Part shown: piece by piece, positions 32,764 to 44,080 of the stretch
How the letters are laid out: every line of letters starts with the position of its first letter
How positions within the stretch are numbered: position 1 is the stretch's first letter
DNA from: Anthoceros angustus
Lineage: Eukaryota; Streptophyta; Anthocerotopsida; Anthocerotales; Anthocerotaceae
Assembly (NCBI GenBank): GCA_010909165.1
Contig: MU008167.1
Coordinates: forward strand, 1,670,001 to 1,733,261
Length of the DNA stretch: 63,261 nt
Reading direction: 5' to 3'
Made by a program: the position numbers and the translations under genes
The notes under the pieces: generated by a model
Databases searched by the model: none
What the model was told of the DNA's origin: nothing
The model's input: only the letters and a program-made list of their open reading frames with translations

Positions 32764-35060
32764 AGCAGAAGAGCCACCGGTGCTGTAGGGACCGGAATGC
32801 TTACCTCATTCCCGCCATGGCTTGGGTACGAGACGGTGGCACGTCCTCCATGCCTTGTTTTGAACACAACGCCATGCCTTCCCCAGTCTCGGCCAACATT
32901 GGTGTGCGCTAGTTACCACATCTGGTTTGCTTAAACAAAATTATAGCATCTCGAGGGCTCCATTCAAGGCTTACAGACGAGGTGGGACCAGCAGACTACT
33001 CAGAAAAGGGGAGAAGGAAGGGATGTCAGTGGAAGGAAGAGCAGAATGATAACAAAAAGCCTACCGGACTGAGGACAGGTGGCAAAAAGGTGGTGAGAGG
33101 AATCGAAAATGGTACACTGATCATGAGCAAATGAAAAAGTGTATCCGGACTCAAGGGCTTGACCAACAAAACATTCATGAGCAAATGAGGAAGTAAAGCA
33201 CGTTAGGGAAAAATGTTAACACCCCGTGAGGCATAACGATAGCCACTATATATCTGAACCCTGGATGGCACAATGGTAATGGTCGCTAACAGAAACGTGG
33301 CTGATAACTGTACTCGGTTGAAAAGGAGATGTACAAATCTCGGAGACTTTGTATATGGTGAATTGCACCTGTATCCACAAACTAACTGCGAAAATCCAAC
33401 GATGGTTAAAATTTGTAAGAAACAAACGAGCGCCGTGAATGACACTGCTAGTCGAAGGTTGCTCCCGCAGGTCCGCTTGTCTCTTGAAGCAATAATGTTA
33501 GTGATGCCCAAGTAATAGAAGCAATTCCGTATCTTGCGCTTGTCGTTAGGGTAAGTGGCCAGAGGTTGCCCCTGCCGGATCCTCCAGAGTACCGGCCCCT
33601 GCCGGATCCTCCAGAGTACCGCCCTCGATAAGGGCGGGTCCTACCCGGGTGAAGAGAGCGATATCTGCGGGAATCTTCTTCACTCCCGGTGTCGCTGTTT
33701 GATATCCAAGTGCTGCGGATCAGTGTCAAGTGAGTCAGGGTCATTCCCGTCGTCGTCTGGTTCCAGTGGAGGTGAGGCAGGAGCACGGCCGGGTGGAAGA
33801 TGCCTTCGGATTTGGACATCGCGGCGGTTGAGATCCTGCACATTTCATAGCTGCATCTCAGGCAAATTCTATCAAATCGGTGCTATCCAAATTGGAGGAA
33901 TTAAGAGGCACAGATGCAGAATGCGAGGAGAAGGATGTTTAGGGTTATCAAGTCCCAACCCGCGCACTGAGAAATGCATCCCACGACTAGACATGGCGGA
34001 GGGAAATATCTCCTCGGCATCCCATGGCGGAGGGAAATATCTCCTCGGCAGCCACTGCGAAAAGGAGCACACTCCGGGCAAGGGCAGTAAATTGTAGGGA
34101 TCTGCCTATCGCGGACAACGGCAGACATCGTTGAGATGCAATTCTGTTTGCCGCGGCTGGGCGCGGTGGGAATGGGGGGAGATACGCGCCGGCCAAGGGA
34201 AGCATCGTCGTGCCGTTGTGCCTCTGGCAGAGGCACGGTGGGCATGACTATCCGAACAGGCCAGGGAGTCTAACGGTAACCCTCATGCACCACCCTGTCA
34301 CCCTTTCCGCGGCCCGATCCGGGCCTCGCGAAAAATCATGCGATCCGGTGTTGTTCTTGACCGGGCGAATACTTTGTTCCAGCGAACGGGCTTATGCCGT
34401 CCACGGTTTTCAGACAGCTGCACGGGCACACCCAGTCATTTTGTTGGGCATGTGTATGACGCACCGCGGCGTATTTTCCAGCTTTTTTTTTAAATTTTAT
34501 TTTTAAATTTTGTATTTTGAAAATAAATCAAAACAACCCGGGGGAGAAATCTTCAGCAAGGGTTCTGATTCCCCTATGTTACACATCGTATCGGACGCAT
34601 GTTACAGCATGCGTATTTCCCAGCTGTGCGGTTAATTGACCAGCGTTTTCGACCTTCGGTGGGCACGTCAATCTCGGCCTGCACCGTCATACGGGAATTA
34701 CTGGAGAAAGACGTGGAGCGGGACGTCAATTCCGTTGTGTCTTAATGCCTGCTGCTGCTGCTGCTGCCTGTTGCCTCCTGCAACAATGCATTGTTGCAGG
34801 CACTGTGTAACTACAACAGAATCTCCCCTCTCCTTGAGATTCAGGAACATGGAGGCTCGAGATGCTCCATGATCCTGGATGGCTGAAGATAAGACCCTTA
34901 TATGCATGCAGCATATAGCCAGGATGGATCCTTGAACTTCATACATGCCACACTACCCCTGCTTGGCAGTGACCTGATTCAAGCCACCACAGTGCTGGAG
35001 AAAGAATCGTAGCCAGACCCCTTATAGCTCAGACCTGTTTCTGGCAACCCTGTTCGAACA
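32764..35060. other. Intergenic, short direct repeats only
   Basis: No gene can be supported. Short tandem duplications are present at about 33565-33620 (cctgccggatcctccagagtacc twice) and about 33990-34050 (ggcggagggaaatatctcc twice). An A/T-only low-complexity run lies near 34482-34530, and a CTG run lies near 34748-34768. Confidence 0.5.
34777..34800. repeat. 24-bp perfect palindrome
   Basis: Two perfectly complementary 12-bp halves (cctgcaacaatg and cattgttgcagg) abut with no spacer, just after a CTG microsatellite. Confidence 0.9.
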
Positions 35061-35068
35061 CATGTTGT

Positions 35069-35107
35069 CCTGCCTTGCTTGCCTGGCAGGCAAGCACGCA
35101 AGGCAGG
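35069..35107. repeat. Hairpin flanking the foldback element
   Basis: cctgccttgcttgcctg pairs with the downstream caggcaagc...gcaaggcagg around a one-base gap, leaving a 4-nt bulge. It ends 10 bp before the foldback element begins. Confidence 0.8.
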
Positions 35108-35117
35108 AGATAGCATT

Positions 35118-35821
35118 AGCTGGCAAACGACACCCTCACCCGGCCTGCACTACCGGTGCAATCACAAAACATGGAGACAACAACTCCAGGCAAGCAACAA
35201 TGGGAACGACATATCTGCTACATTTGCCCTATGCCTAGGGGCATGAGGTTTGGGTGGACGCAAATGAGCATGCATGGATTCCAGCAACAAGTGATGCAGC
35301 ATCCACATCAATAGTCACAACGCCGCAGCCCCTCAAGTGCAGCCTCCATCTAAGTCTGTGTATTCTCACAGGATATGCATCCAGAGGTCCATCAATTCCA
35401 GCTGGCCGGCTCACTCATCTTCAAGGAAGAGAATATTATCCCGCTGTTCATTGTCAAGCTCATGACCAGCAGCCGATTCAGCAGGGGACCTGTGACAGCA
35501 TCAAGAGTGTTTGTTGCAGATGCTGTATAACTGAGAGTGCAGACATGCAGACATGACTCTGCTATGCTCGTCCTCTTCGCCAGCCGTCCTACAAATTCCA
35601 ACCGAATTTTCATCCAGACTGCACAGGTCCGACGTGGATGCTGGATCACTTTGATGCTGGAGTCCATGCATGCTCGTTTGCTTCTACCCAAACCTTATGC
35701 CCTGGGCATACGGCAAATGTAGTTGATATCTCGCTCCCATTGTTGCTTTCCTGGAGTTGCTGTCTCCAGTTTTGTCATTGTAACGGGAGTGAAGGCCGGG
35801 TGAGGGTGTAGTTTGCCAGCT
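35118..35821. mobile_element. Non-autonomous DNA element with long terminal inverted repeats (foldback/MULE-like)
   Basis: The left end agctggcaaacgacaccctc and the right end (complement agctggcaaactacaccctc) start inverted repeats of about 190 bp. These include gggagcgagatat-type, ctacatttgccc and aaggtttgggt phrases. The interior of about 320 bp has no transposase. Partial copies lie at 11080-11345 and about 42225-42670, and a second right end follows at about 36195-36385. Long TIRs without coding content fit a foldback or Mutator-like non-autonomous element. I could not define a clear target-site duplication. Confidence 0.75.
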
Positions 35822-36600
35822 GATGTAGAGGCCGAATGCATGCGACGGCCATGGTCACAGTGCCCCCAGCATGTATAGCATTCAAACGAGTATCAACAGA
35901 TTATCTGCATAAAGCACAAACCGAAACCTCATTATCACCTGAGACAGATGGGACTTCCTGGGCTCTGTTGCTCCTGAGTAAAGCCTGCCAAACCCCTGAT
36001 GGAACAGGAGTTCGAGCTGATTCTATATATTGTCTGCGATTCAGAAGGCAACCTGTGACAGCATCAACAGTGTTTGTTGCAGATGCTGTATAACTGAGAG
36101 TGCAGACATGCAGACATGACTCTGCTATGCTCGTCCTCTCCGCCAGCCGTCCTACAAATTCCAACCGAATTTTCATCCAGACTGCACAGGTCCGACGTGG
36201 ATGCTGGATCACTTTGATGCTGGAGTCCATGCATGCTCGTTTGCTTCTACCCAAACCTTATGCCCTGGGGCATAGGGCAAATGTAGCAGATATCTCGTTC
36301 CCATTGTTACTTTCATGGAGTTGCTGTCTCCGGTTTTGTCATTGTAACGGGAGTGAAAGCCGGGTGAGGGTGTAGTATAATGTAGAGGCCGAATGCATGA
36401 GACGGCCCATGGTCACAGTGCTCCCAGCATGTATAGCATTCAAACGAGCATCAACAGATTATCTGCAAAAAGCACAAACCGAAACCTCATCATCACCTAA
36501 GGCGGATGGGACTTCCTGGGCTCTGTTGCTCCTGAGTAAAGCCTGCCAAGCCCCTGATGGAACAGGAGTTCAAGCTGATGCTATATATTGTCTGGACAAA
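35470..36600. repeat. 558-bp tandem duplication covering the foldback right half
   Basis: Sequence from about 35470 repeats at an offset of about 558 bp. The shared blocks include the cagatgctgtataactgag phrase, the right TIR, and an adjacent segment with gcatgtatagcattcaaacg and gggacttcctgggctctg. Copies differ at scattered positions. Confidence 0.8.
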
Positions 36601-36664
36601 AAGGCATGGAGGCTTCAGTGGCATGAGACGCTGTTTACACTTAAAGGTTGTGGCTCCTGACGTG

Positions 36665-36990
36665 ATTTTTGTGGGTAAGTATCTCAAGTAGATTGTTGCA
36701 GACAGCCCGCATATTGTTGCAGACACCCCGCATATTGTTGCAGACAGCCCGCATATTGTTGCAGACAGCCCGCATATTGTTGCAGACAGCCCACAGATTG
36801 TTGCAGATCTAAAGAAGCTTGCTACAGACTTTGAGAAGACAGACAGAGATGGTGGCACTTGGATAGGTTGGCCAGCTGACTGGGGCTGCTGGTGCTGCAA
36901 TTGTGAAGTCATGGAAAAGAAGCCGGCTGATGGCTGCATCTTGGAGCTTGAGAGAGACGAGGCCCAGCAACACAATTTGAAGTGAGAGAG
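36665..36990. repeat. Repeat R-C with amplified 21-bp minisatellite
   Basis: Five to six units of attgttgcagacagcccgcat lie at about 36692-36806. The homologous segments at about 41130 and 14350 carry only one or two units. The rest of R-C continues through a ggtggcacttggataggttgg segment to about 36990. The minus-strand open frame across it simply reads the repeat (SATICGL) and is not taken as a gene. Confidence 0.85.
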
Positions 36991-37226
36991 ACGAGGCCCA
37001 GCAACACAATTTGAAGAGAGAGAGACTTTGATGACGGCAGGCAGCTATGATGATAATCCTGTTGCCGGATACTGTATGGACTCTCATGAGTTTGTCCAAG
37101 CATCCAAGCCATTCCAACACTCTTTCAGGCCCCCTTGACCCTCTCCCAGCCCAGTCCCTGCTCACTATCCTCGATTATAAGAAAGAAATTTCCTTTTCTT
37201 ACGTCCGGCGATATGACCTTCCCAAG

Positions 37227-38843
37227 TTAAACATAATCCTTGAGAGCTCCAACAGTCTTGGGTCTCCCCTTAGACCTGCATTTAACACTGCGATCTCGTC
37301 TCAGTTCATGACATGCTGCGCATTGCATGGCCAGTTCACTAGCAAAGTACATGAAGACTCTGAAATTTGAGCATCCATGGAAAGGGATCAACTCACCGGC
37401 TGAAGCAGCGTTGCACGCAGTTTCAGGACGAGACTCCCGACGCTGTACATGTACAGCTTGAGTCCCCTGCTGGCTCAGTTCCTGACGAGGCTCCGGAAGC
37501 TGTACGCTAGGCCTGCTTGCCAGGGGCCTGATATCCTCAGACCCGGGGTCCCTGAACTGTGCCAGGGCCAAGCAATCGGATTCCTCGTTCAAGTCCACCA
37601 GTGGACTCGGTCCAGCCTGGTCAGGCTCATGATTCCTCGCTTCCATATCCTGAGCAGCCTGTGATTTCACACCCGGGCGACCACTTCCCTTCACCATGCC
37701 CTCTACATCTGTATACACCCGAGTAAGCATCACACATCAGACAATTAAGCACATACAAGTTAAGCATGCCCTGAAATTTGTGAATCATGGGTCCAACGGA
37801 ATTAACTCACTGCGAGAAGCAGCTCGGCACGCAGGCTGAGGACGAGGCTTTGGATGCTCTACGCTAGGCCTGCTTGCCAAGGGCCTCATATCCTCAAACC
37901 CGGGGCCTGTCCAGGACTGTGGCAGGGGCAAGCAAGCTGATTCCTGGCCACCGGAGATATCCATGTGCGTTTCGTCTTTCAAGTCCAGCTGTGGACTCGG
38001 TCCAACCGGGCCAAGCTCACGATGGCTCGATTCCAGATCCTGAGCAGCCTGTGAATTCTCACCCGGGCTACTTTCCTGCGCCATGCCCTCTGGACCCTCC
38101 TGCGCAATCATCCGGAAATGCTTTACCCAGTTTCGGAGCTCGTTGTACAGCCTATTCTTCTTCTCGTGGCTGCAGCTCACTCCATTGTACAACTCGGAGT
38201 CACATCCAGACCCGGGCTCGGCGGCGCGCGCTTCCTCCTGGCCCACACAGACAAGCATGCCCTGAGGCCGGGTCTCATGTTCCACCTCCGGTGCCTCCAT
38301 CCCGCGGTTCTCCTCGCATGTTGCCTCCTGCGCCAAATCGGGAGCAGTCCGGGCGGCCTCTCCTCCTCCTTGCCTGGGAGCAGAAGCAGAAGCAGCCATG
38401 CTCACAGGGTCGGATCTTGTCCTGTCCTGGGCATATCCGCCTCTGAACTGGGATTCGAAGGCGAAGGTTGCCCAATCCACTTGCAGACCTCTGCGCGTGG
38501 CGATGGCCCCTCTCGCAAAGCAGAGGCTCACGTGGCTCCAAATTTTGCCTTTGTGAGGATACACCTTGTTCCTTAGGGTTTTCAGAAATGGGAGCTCTAT
38601 GGTGCGAGCACGTCTGAGGTTGATGGGACCACGATGGCCGGCCCAGCCGAACTCGTCCATCAAGTCCTGCTTGGTCACAATCTGGTCCAAGGCACCGGTG
38701 TGTCTTGGGTCAAGGCCTTGATCACTCAGGCCCATGCTGGAGAAGTGAGCCTTGTCGAACACGGGCGTCCTCCTCCTTCTGGCGGCACGTCTAGCCATCG
38801 CCTGCTGCTGTGCTTGCTGCTGCCGTCGCCTTGGTCGCACCAT
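37227..38843 (-). CDS. Member of unnamed multicopy family, longest copy (copy 2)
   Basis: The main frame (38843-37785, 352 aa) opens with an Arg/Gln-rich segment (MVRPRRRQQQAQQQAM, then RRAARRRRTPVFDKAHF). The family core follows: GLSDQGLDPRHTGALDQIV, KQDLMDEFGWAGHRGPINL and ARTIELPFLKTLRNKVYP, then ARGAIATRRGLQVDWATFAF. A low-complexity C-terminal half contains RPQGMLVCVGQEEARA and AAQDLESSHRELGPVGPS. The block 37733-37227 repeats the last about 100 residues (AAQDMEARNHEPDQAGPS, then EDIRPLASRPSVQLPEP), so the terminal exon is tandemly duplicated. The stop at 37785 may be an intron boundary. The gene shares its 5' flank with the copies at 14.8, 48.9, 50.3 and 54.3 kb. Function unknown; the basic N-terminus could direct it to the nucleus. 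Confidence 0.6.
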
Positions 38844-38869
38844 ATGACGCCTCGCTCAGGTCAGGTCTT

Positions 38870-39480
38870 CTAACTACCAAGCCGCTGCTCTCTGCTCTCT
38901 AGTGGCGCCAACAGAGCAGGCAAAGAAGCGGGAGGACAAAGTACATACATACTTCACACCCCGCCCAATTCCAGGTTCATAACTTAACGGGTTTCAGACC
39001 TACGGAAATCCTGAATTGTCCTTTTTAGTTAGGTTTTAGTTAGGGTGCATAACTACGTATTTATCACTCATATGGCCGTTACAACTTACAACTGTGATGG
39101 TCATGGGTACATACTACAGACTCACTCATATTCTCATGATAGAAGCCAATGTTGACCAGATGACATGACAATTTGACTAGTGCTGTTTCTAGGCCTTACA
39201 GTCTTGTACATACTGTATGTGTGTTTGTCCTTTCAATATTTATAGGTCCTACAACTGTGTTTTTTTAGGGCTCCCGATTACTTCCGATCACTCTAGAGAA
39301 ACGATAGAATTGACAAAAACAGAGCGTTGAGGTCAATACCTTAGCCGTTTTGCAAGCTGGGGCGGCCGCTTCTGCGGTTTAACCCTGTGCAAGTCTGGCG
39401 AGAACTAGAAACAGCAATAGGCAGCAGAGGCTACAGGGAGACGCCCAAAACACCATCACCCAGCACGTACATAAGGAATA
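38870..39480 (-). repeat. Shared 5' flank of the multicopy family, copy at 39 kb
   Basis: Reverse complement of the repeated upstream block seen at about 46990-47470, 48390-48900, 49815-50345 and 53810-54350. Anchors are tctctagagtgatagg-type, cctataaatattaaaa, ccctaactaaaa and cgccactag phrases. The cctataaatatt phrase could be a TATA box, but its distance to the ATG (over 350 bp) leaves that open. Confidence 0.75.
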
Positions 39481-39859
39481 GCCAAATTGGCTCTCCTGGA
39501 CCATCATACGGAATGGGCAGTTGCTTTCCAGGTGTGATGGATCCCAGCTGCCTGGAGGGAGTTGGCCTTGCAGGGGAGAAGGTGCAGGAGTCGCTGTGGC
39601 CGGATATAATTTGGGACCTGCAAAGATTGTCATGGGACAGCCAGTTGTCGGAGTGGAGTCACACAGGACGAGGCCCGAGACTTTGATGAGCTCAGGCAAG
39701 CAGCTATGATGATAATCCTGTACTGTATGGACTCTTATGGGTTTGGTATGGACTCTCATGGGTTTGTCATGGAACAACTGGGTCGCACAGCGTGAAGGAG
39801 GAGACAAGGGGATTCCTGCCGATCTGATCATGAAATATCCTTCGCAGTGTGGATGTCTA

Positions 39860-40520
39860 GCCGGCAGGAGTCCAAGAGGAACAAACCAGCCATTCCACCC
39901 GATTCTGAAATTATTATTCTCGATGATGACTCGGACGATGACAAGCCACAAATTTCTGGCCTTGCAGACATGTACAGGGGTGGACAAACTGTGATTGAAA
40001 CAGTCAGTTCAGGAACAAAGTGTGAATGTGCAGGAACAAACTGTGACTGAAACAGTCAGTGCAGGAACAAACTGTGACTGAAACTGTCAGTGCAGGGAAA
40101 CAAACTGTGAATGAAACTGTCAGTGGAGGGAAGGAGTACAAGGGGCTACCAGCAGGCTCTTGCTTTATCGGCTGGGGTGCTGTATGCTGGACTCGGAGCA
40201 TTGCCAGGCGAAGGAAGTGGGCAAGTTGGCGTCAAGGCTCATCTTCCACCGGAGGCTTTGGGAGTGCCCACAGTGACGGAAGCGCAAGGATGGATGTCGT
40301 TTGCTGGCGTGGATCAGAGGAGGGCTAAGAGGCGTCGTCCTGGGAAGAAGCAGCCAGTTGAGGACACAGAGATCATTATCTGAGCTCCGATGAGTCCTCG
40401 GATGAGAAACCGGTTGGTCCGCTCGTCTCTGATAAGTGTTTGATCCTTAGCTCAGATGGCGAGCCTGCTGCGAAGCAGCGGCGGGCTGTTCGTCGTTTTG
40501 ATGTTTACACTGTAAACATT
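39860..40520 (+). pseudogene. Broken gene with SUMO-interaction-like motifs
   Basis: The first frame reads RNKPAIPPDSEIIILDDDSD, a hydrophobic IIIL core followed by acids as in SUMO-interaction motifs. A repeat tract breaks the frame. It resumes as YQQALALSAGVLYAGLGALP and RRAKRRRPGKKQPVEDTEII. One frame over, an SSDESSDEKPVGPLVSDK block is followed by CLILSSDGEPAAKQRRA, giving a third such motif. Two or more indels separate collinear pieces. Fragments of the YQQALALSAGV segment occur inverted near 13390-13440, so the sequence is also repetitive. The SIM reading is inference from motif shape only. Confidence 0.5.
39985..40130. repeat. About 34-bp tandem repeat, four variable copies
   Basis: Units of the form aacaaactgtgactgaaac + agtcagtgcagg recur with single-base and few-base length changes. 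Those changes shift the reading frame of the surrounding gene. Confidence 0.85.
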
Positions 40521-40529
40521 CACATGGTA

Positions 40530-43100
40530 TGCAACACATGGAATACAACCCTCAGACATTGTTCTGAACCGCCACAGTGCCCAGTATTGATGACATTGAG
40601 CGAATGCCAGACATGCCGGACGTCGTCATGCTGCGCATTGCTTGCATTGAGGAGCAACGTACGTGAAAACTCTGAAATTTGAGAATCCATGGAAAGGAAT
40701 CAACTCACCGGGAGAAGCAGCGATGCTCTCAGGTACAGGACGACACTCTGGAGGCCCCCAGAGTGCCCAATATACGTCTCCCCTAGGCCTGAAGCCTGTT
40801 CCCTGAGGTGTATGAGTTTGCTAGGTGCATGAGTGAGCAGTCCATGTATCCATGAAATTGACCTGTAGAACAAAGTGGTATCCCACTGTACCTGAACAGG
40901 TCTGTGCAGACAGATATGTGGCTTGCATATAAATCTCCTGGTCAGGTTGTCAGTTGCTGCTGTGGGCTTCGTTGCTCCTGAGTAAGGCCTGCCAAGCCCC
41001 TGAAGGAACAGGAGTTCGACTGATGCTTTTGTCTGGTCAAAAGGCATGGACGCTTGAGTGGCAGGAGACGCCCTTTACACTTAAGGGTTGTGGCTCCTGA
41101 CGTGATTTCTGTGGGCAAGTATGTCAAATAGATTGTTGCAGACAGCCCGCAGATTGTTGCAGATCGAAAGTAGCTTGCTACAGACTTTGAGAAGACAGAG
41201 ACTGGGATGGTGGCACTTCGGCTGGCCAGCTGACTGGGGCTGCTGGTGTTTTGGCTGTAGTTGTGAAGTCATGGAAGAGAAGCCGGCTGACTGCTGCATC
41301 TTGGAGCTTGAGGGCTCTCGGAGCTGAGACAGTCTCATGTGGAAATCATGGACAGCTGAGAGGTCTTGGAGCTGCATCTTGAGGTGAGACAGTCCCATCT
41401 GTTGGGCACAGATGATTGAATCATGTGCACCGGTACCATTCCTGAGCCAGCTGCATCACTTCCTTGTTGCTGCATCACATGATCAACATGCGCCTTCTGA
41501 AGTGTGCCATGAGGTGTGGGACACAGGAATTTGAAGCCACAATCATGTGGAAGTTGAAGCCACCACGGTTGCAAGCTCCCTTCTTCCACCGAATCATGTC
41601 CTCAGTACCAGCTGTAATTTTCAAGGAGTAACCTTCCAATAGAAGGATAAGCACATGAGCCTGCCCTGAGCTGCTTGGCATGTTCGAAAGACATGGAGAG
41701 CTGCCTGCTATGGCTGTCCTTGATGCCATTTGTATTTTGGCAGCATCCCATTGTCTTGGTAATCACAACTTGAGTTTCGCGAAAATGTGTGGAACTGCCT
41801 CTGGGTTGTTCACAAACATTGTTCTGAATTGCAGTATTCAGGACATCGAGCGAATGCAAGGTGCGCTCACATGCTCACAGAGGTTTCGCTCAGCATCAAT
41901 TTTGCTCCCGTTCCAGCCATTTTCTGACCTTTATGACTTGCAAATCATGCCGAAACGGTGCGAGGGCGCTATGCTGATGCTGTTGTTGTGAGCCCGGCCC
42001 TTGAATGTCCACGGCTTGCAGTCAACAGGTGGCCCCAGTCCGTTGAAGCTTGTTGCTGCCTGTCCATTTTACAGTGAATTGGAGCACCCCAATATTTGCC
42101 CTGGTTGTTGCATCCCATGTGAATATTTACACTGTAAACATCAACATGTCTACACCCATCAGTGTTTACATGTTTGCAGTGACACTGGATCTGCCTGCCG
42201 TGGGTGCTTCACTGTGATGGGTGTGTTGAACATGGAAACAGCAACTCCAGGAAAGCAACAATGTGAGCGAGATATATGCTACATTTGCCCTATGCCTTGG
42301 GGCATAAGGTTTGGGTAGAAGCAAATGAGCATGCATTGACTCCAGCAACAAAGTGATGCAGCATCCACATCAATAGTCACAACGCCGGAGCGCCAGTCAG
42401 CCTGGCCTATCCAAATACCCCCATCTCAGTCTCTGTATTCTCACAGGATATGCATCCAGAGGTTCATCAATTCCAGCCGGCTGGCCACTCACAGCTTCAA
42501 CGAACATAACATTATCCCATTCTTTGTGGTCATAATCAAGCTCATGACCAGCAGCAGATTCACCAGAGAGCCTCTGACAGCATCAACAGTGTTTGTTTGT
42601 ACTGACAGTGAAGACATGCAGATATGACTCTGGTCTGCTGGTCCTCTGCGCCAGCCGTCCTACCTAGAAAATGGCTGGAACGGAGCAAAATTGAGGCTGA
42701 GCGAAACCTCTGCGGGCATGTGAGCTCACCTTTGCATTCGCTCGATGTCATCAATACTGGGCACTCTGGCGGTTCAGAACAATGTTTGTGAACAACCCAT
42801 AGGCAGTTCCACAAATATTCGCAAAATTAAGTTATGATTACCAATATAATGGGATGCCGCCAAAATACAAATGGCATCAAGGACAGCCATAGCAGACAGC
42901 CCTCCATCTCTTTCGAACATGCCTAGCAGCTCAGGGCCAGGCTCCTATCCTAATCCTTCTATTGGAAGGTTGTGCATGAACACTATAGCTGGTACTGAGA
43001 ACATGATTCGGTAGGAGGAAGGATTGCAACCGTGATGGCTTCACCTACCACATGTGGCTTCACATTCATGTGTCCCACATCTCATGGCACACTTGAGAAG
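40530..43100. other. Mosaic of dispersed repeat fragments
   Basis: This stretch contains a 40510-40640 fragment, an R-C copy (about 40980-41345), an R-B fragment (about 42040-42220, inverted), a partial foldback copy (about 42225-42670), and duplicated pieces with the gcatgtgagctcacct and ggcggttcagaacaatgt phrases also seen at 12.1 kb. No intact gene is supported. Open frames change identity at each fragment boundary. Confidence 0.65.
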
Positions 43101-43104
43101 ACGC

Positions 43105-43272
43105 AAACAAAGATTTCTAATTTCTAAACTGCAAAAATTGAATCACTACCAGCCCAGGAACTTTTCTCAAAATCCTGGACAGTGTTGGAAGGGTTCCCTG
43201 ATTTTTGGGATACTCACCTTGCTGGTCGTGATTCAATTCTTTGCAATCTAGAAAGTAGAAAAATTTTTGTTT
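43105..43272. repeat. Imperfect inverted repeat, MITE-like
   Basis: Left arm about 43107-43153 (including attgaatcactaccagc) and right arm about 43217-43268 (gctggtcgtgattcaat and following) pair over about 48 bp with a spacer of about 65 bp. AT-rich arms and small size fit a MITE or hairpin. Confidence 0.65.
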
Positions 43273-43299
43273 TGTGATCAGTCTTCGAAGCCTCTCCAC

Positions 43300-44080
43300 G
43301 CCCAGTCACTGCTCACTTTCCTAGGCCTAGATTTCCTGTCACTCGATCCCCTTCCTGCCCACTGTACCTAGATCTCCCTCCTCTACATCTGACAGGCCGT
43401 CTAGATCTCCTCCTCACCACCCCCAGTATCCTCCCCTGCTGTTACCCCGGACTCCTCCTCCATCCTAGGACCGGTCTCCATCTGCATCTTCCTCCTGCAG
43501 AGTCCCTCCTCCAGAGTCATCTTGTCCCTCCTCCTTCAGAAGCATCTTTCCCGGACTGCCGTGTACCACCTTCTTCGAGCACAACTTCATCTTGAACGTC
43601 TTCTTAATTGCAAATGGGGATGGCAAGCTTGGGCAGACCCTCCTGCACGACCACTTACCAAGCTCTTCTGCACCTCTAGAAACAAACCTGATCGCCCCAC
43701 TCACCCGAGAATTCACACTCCACATGGTCGCTCCTACTCTTACGTCAGTGGTCCACCCTGTTGCAGAGGTCTCATCATCAGGATCATTCGCTTGACAGCA
43801 TCAGAGCAGCTTTGCAACCTCTGTAAATACTTCGGACTGTGGAGTAAACGTGAACTCTAACTACAAAAATCAAAATGAACTATCATATTTTGAGTTTCGT
43901 CGAGACCCCAAGCTGGACATATCCTTGAAAGCTCCAACAGTCTGGGGTCTCCTCCAGACCTGCGTTTAACACCACAATCTCGTTTCCGTTCACGACGTCG
44001 TCATGCCGCGCATTGCTTGCACTTGAGGGGCAACGTACATGAAAACTCTGAAATTTGAGAATCCATGGTAAGGAATCAAC
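43300..44080. other. Spacer with one weak coding candidate
   Basis: A plus-strand frame over about 43550-43795 (LIANGDGKLGQTLLHDHLPS) has protein-like composition but no family resemblance, no clear start and no flanking conserved exon. I do not call a gene. The last 100 bp resemble the sequence near 37.3 and 40.6 kb upstream of family terminal exons. Confidence 0.35.

Noticed and set aside
36493-36975. A 160-codon minus frame with repeated SATICGL
   Set aside because: The repetition comes from the DNA minisatellite; the homologous copies at 14.3 and 41.1 kb do not preserve the frame.
38118-38576. Plus-strand frames of 150-190 codons over the family gene
   Set aside because: They are shadows of the minus-strand family exon, which is conserved as protein between six copies.
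39379-39987. A 202-codon minus frame with hydrophobic C-terminus
   Set aside because: Its parts belong to different repeats (the multicopy-family flank and the 39.8-kb segment), and homologous copies at 47, 48, 50 and 54 kb do not keep it open.
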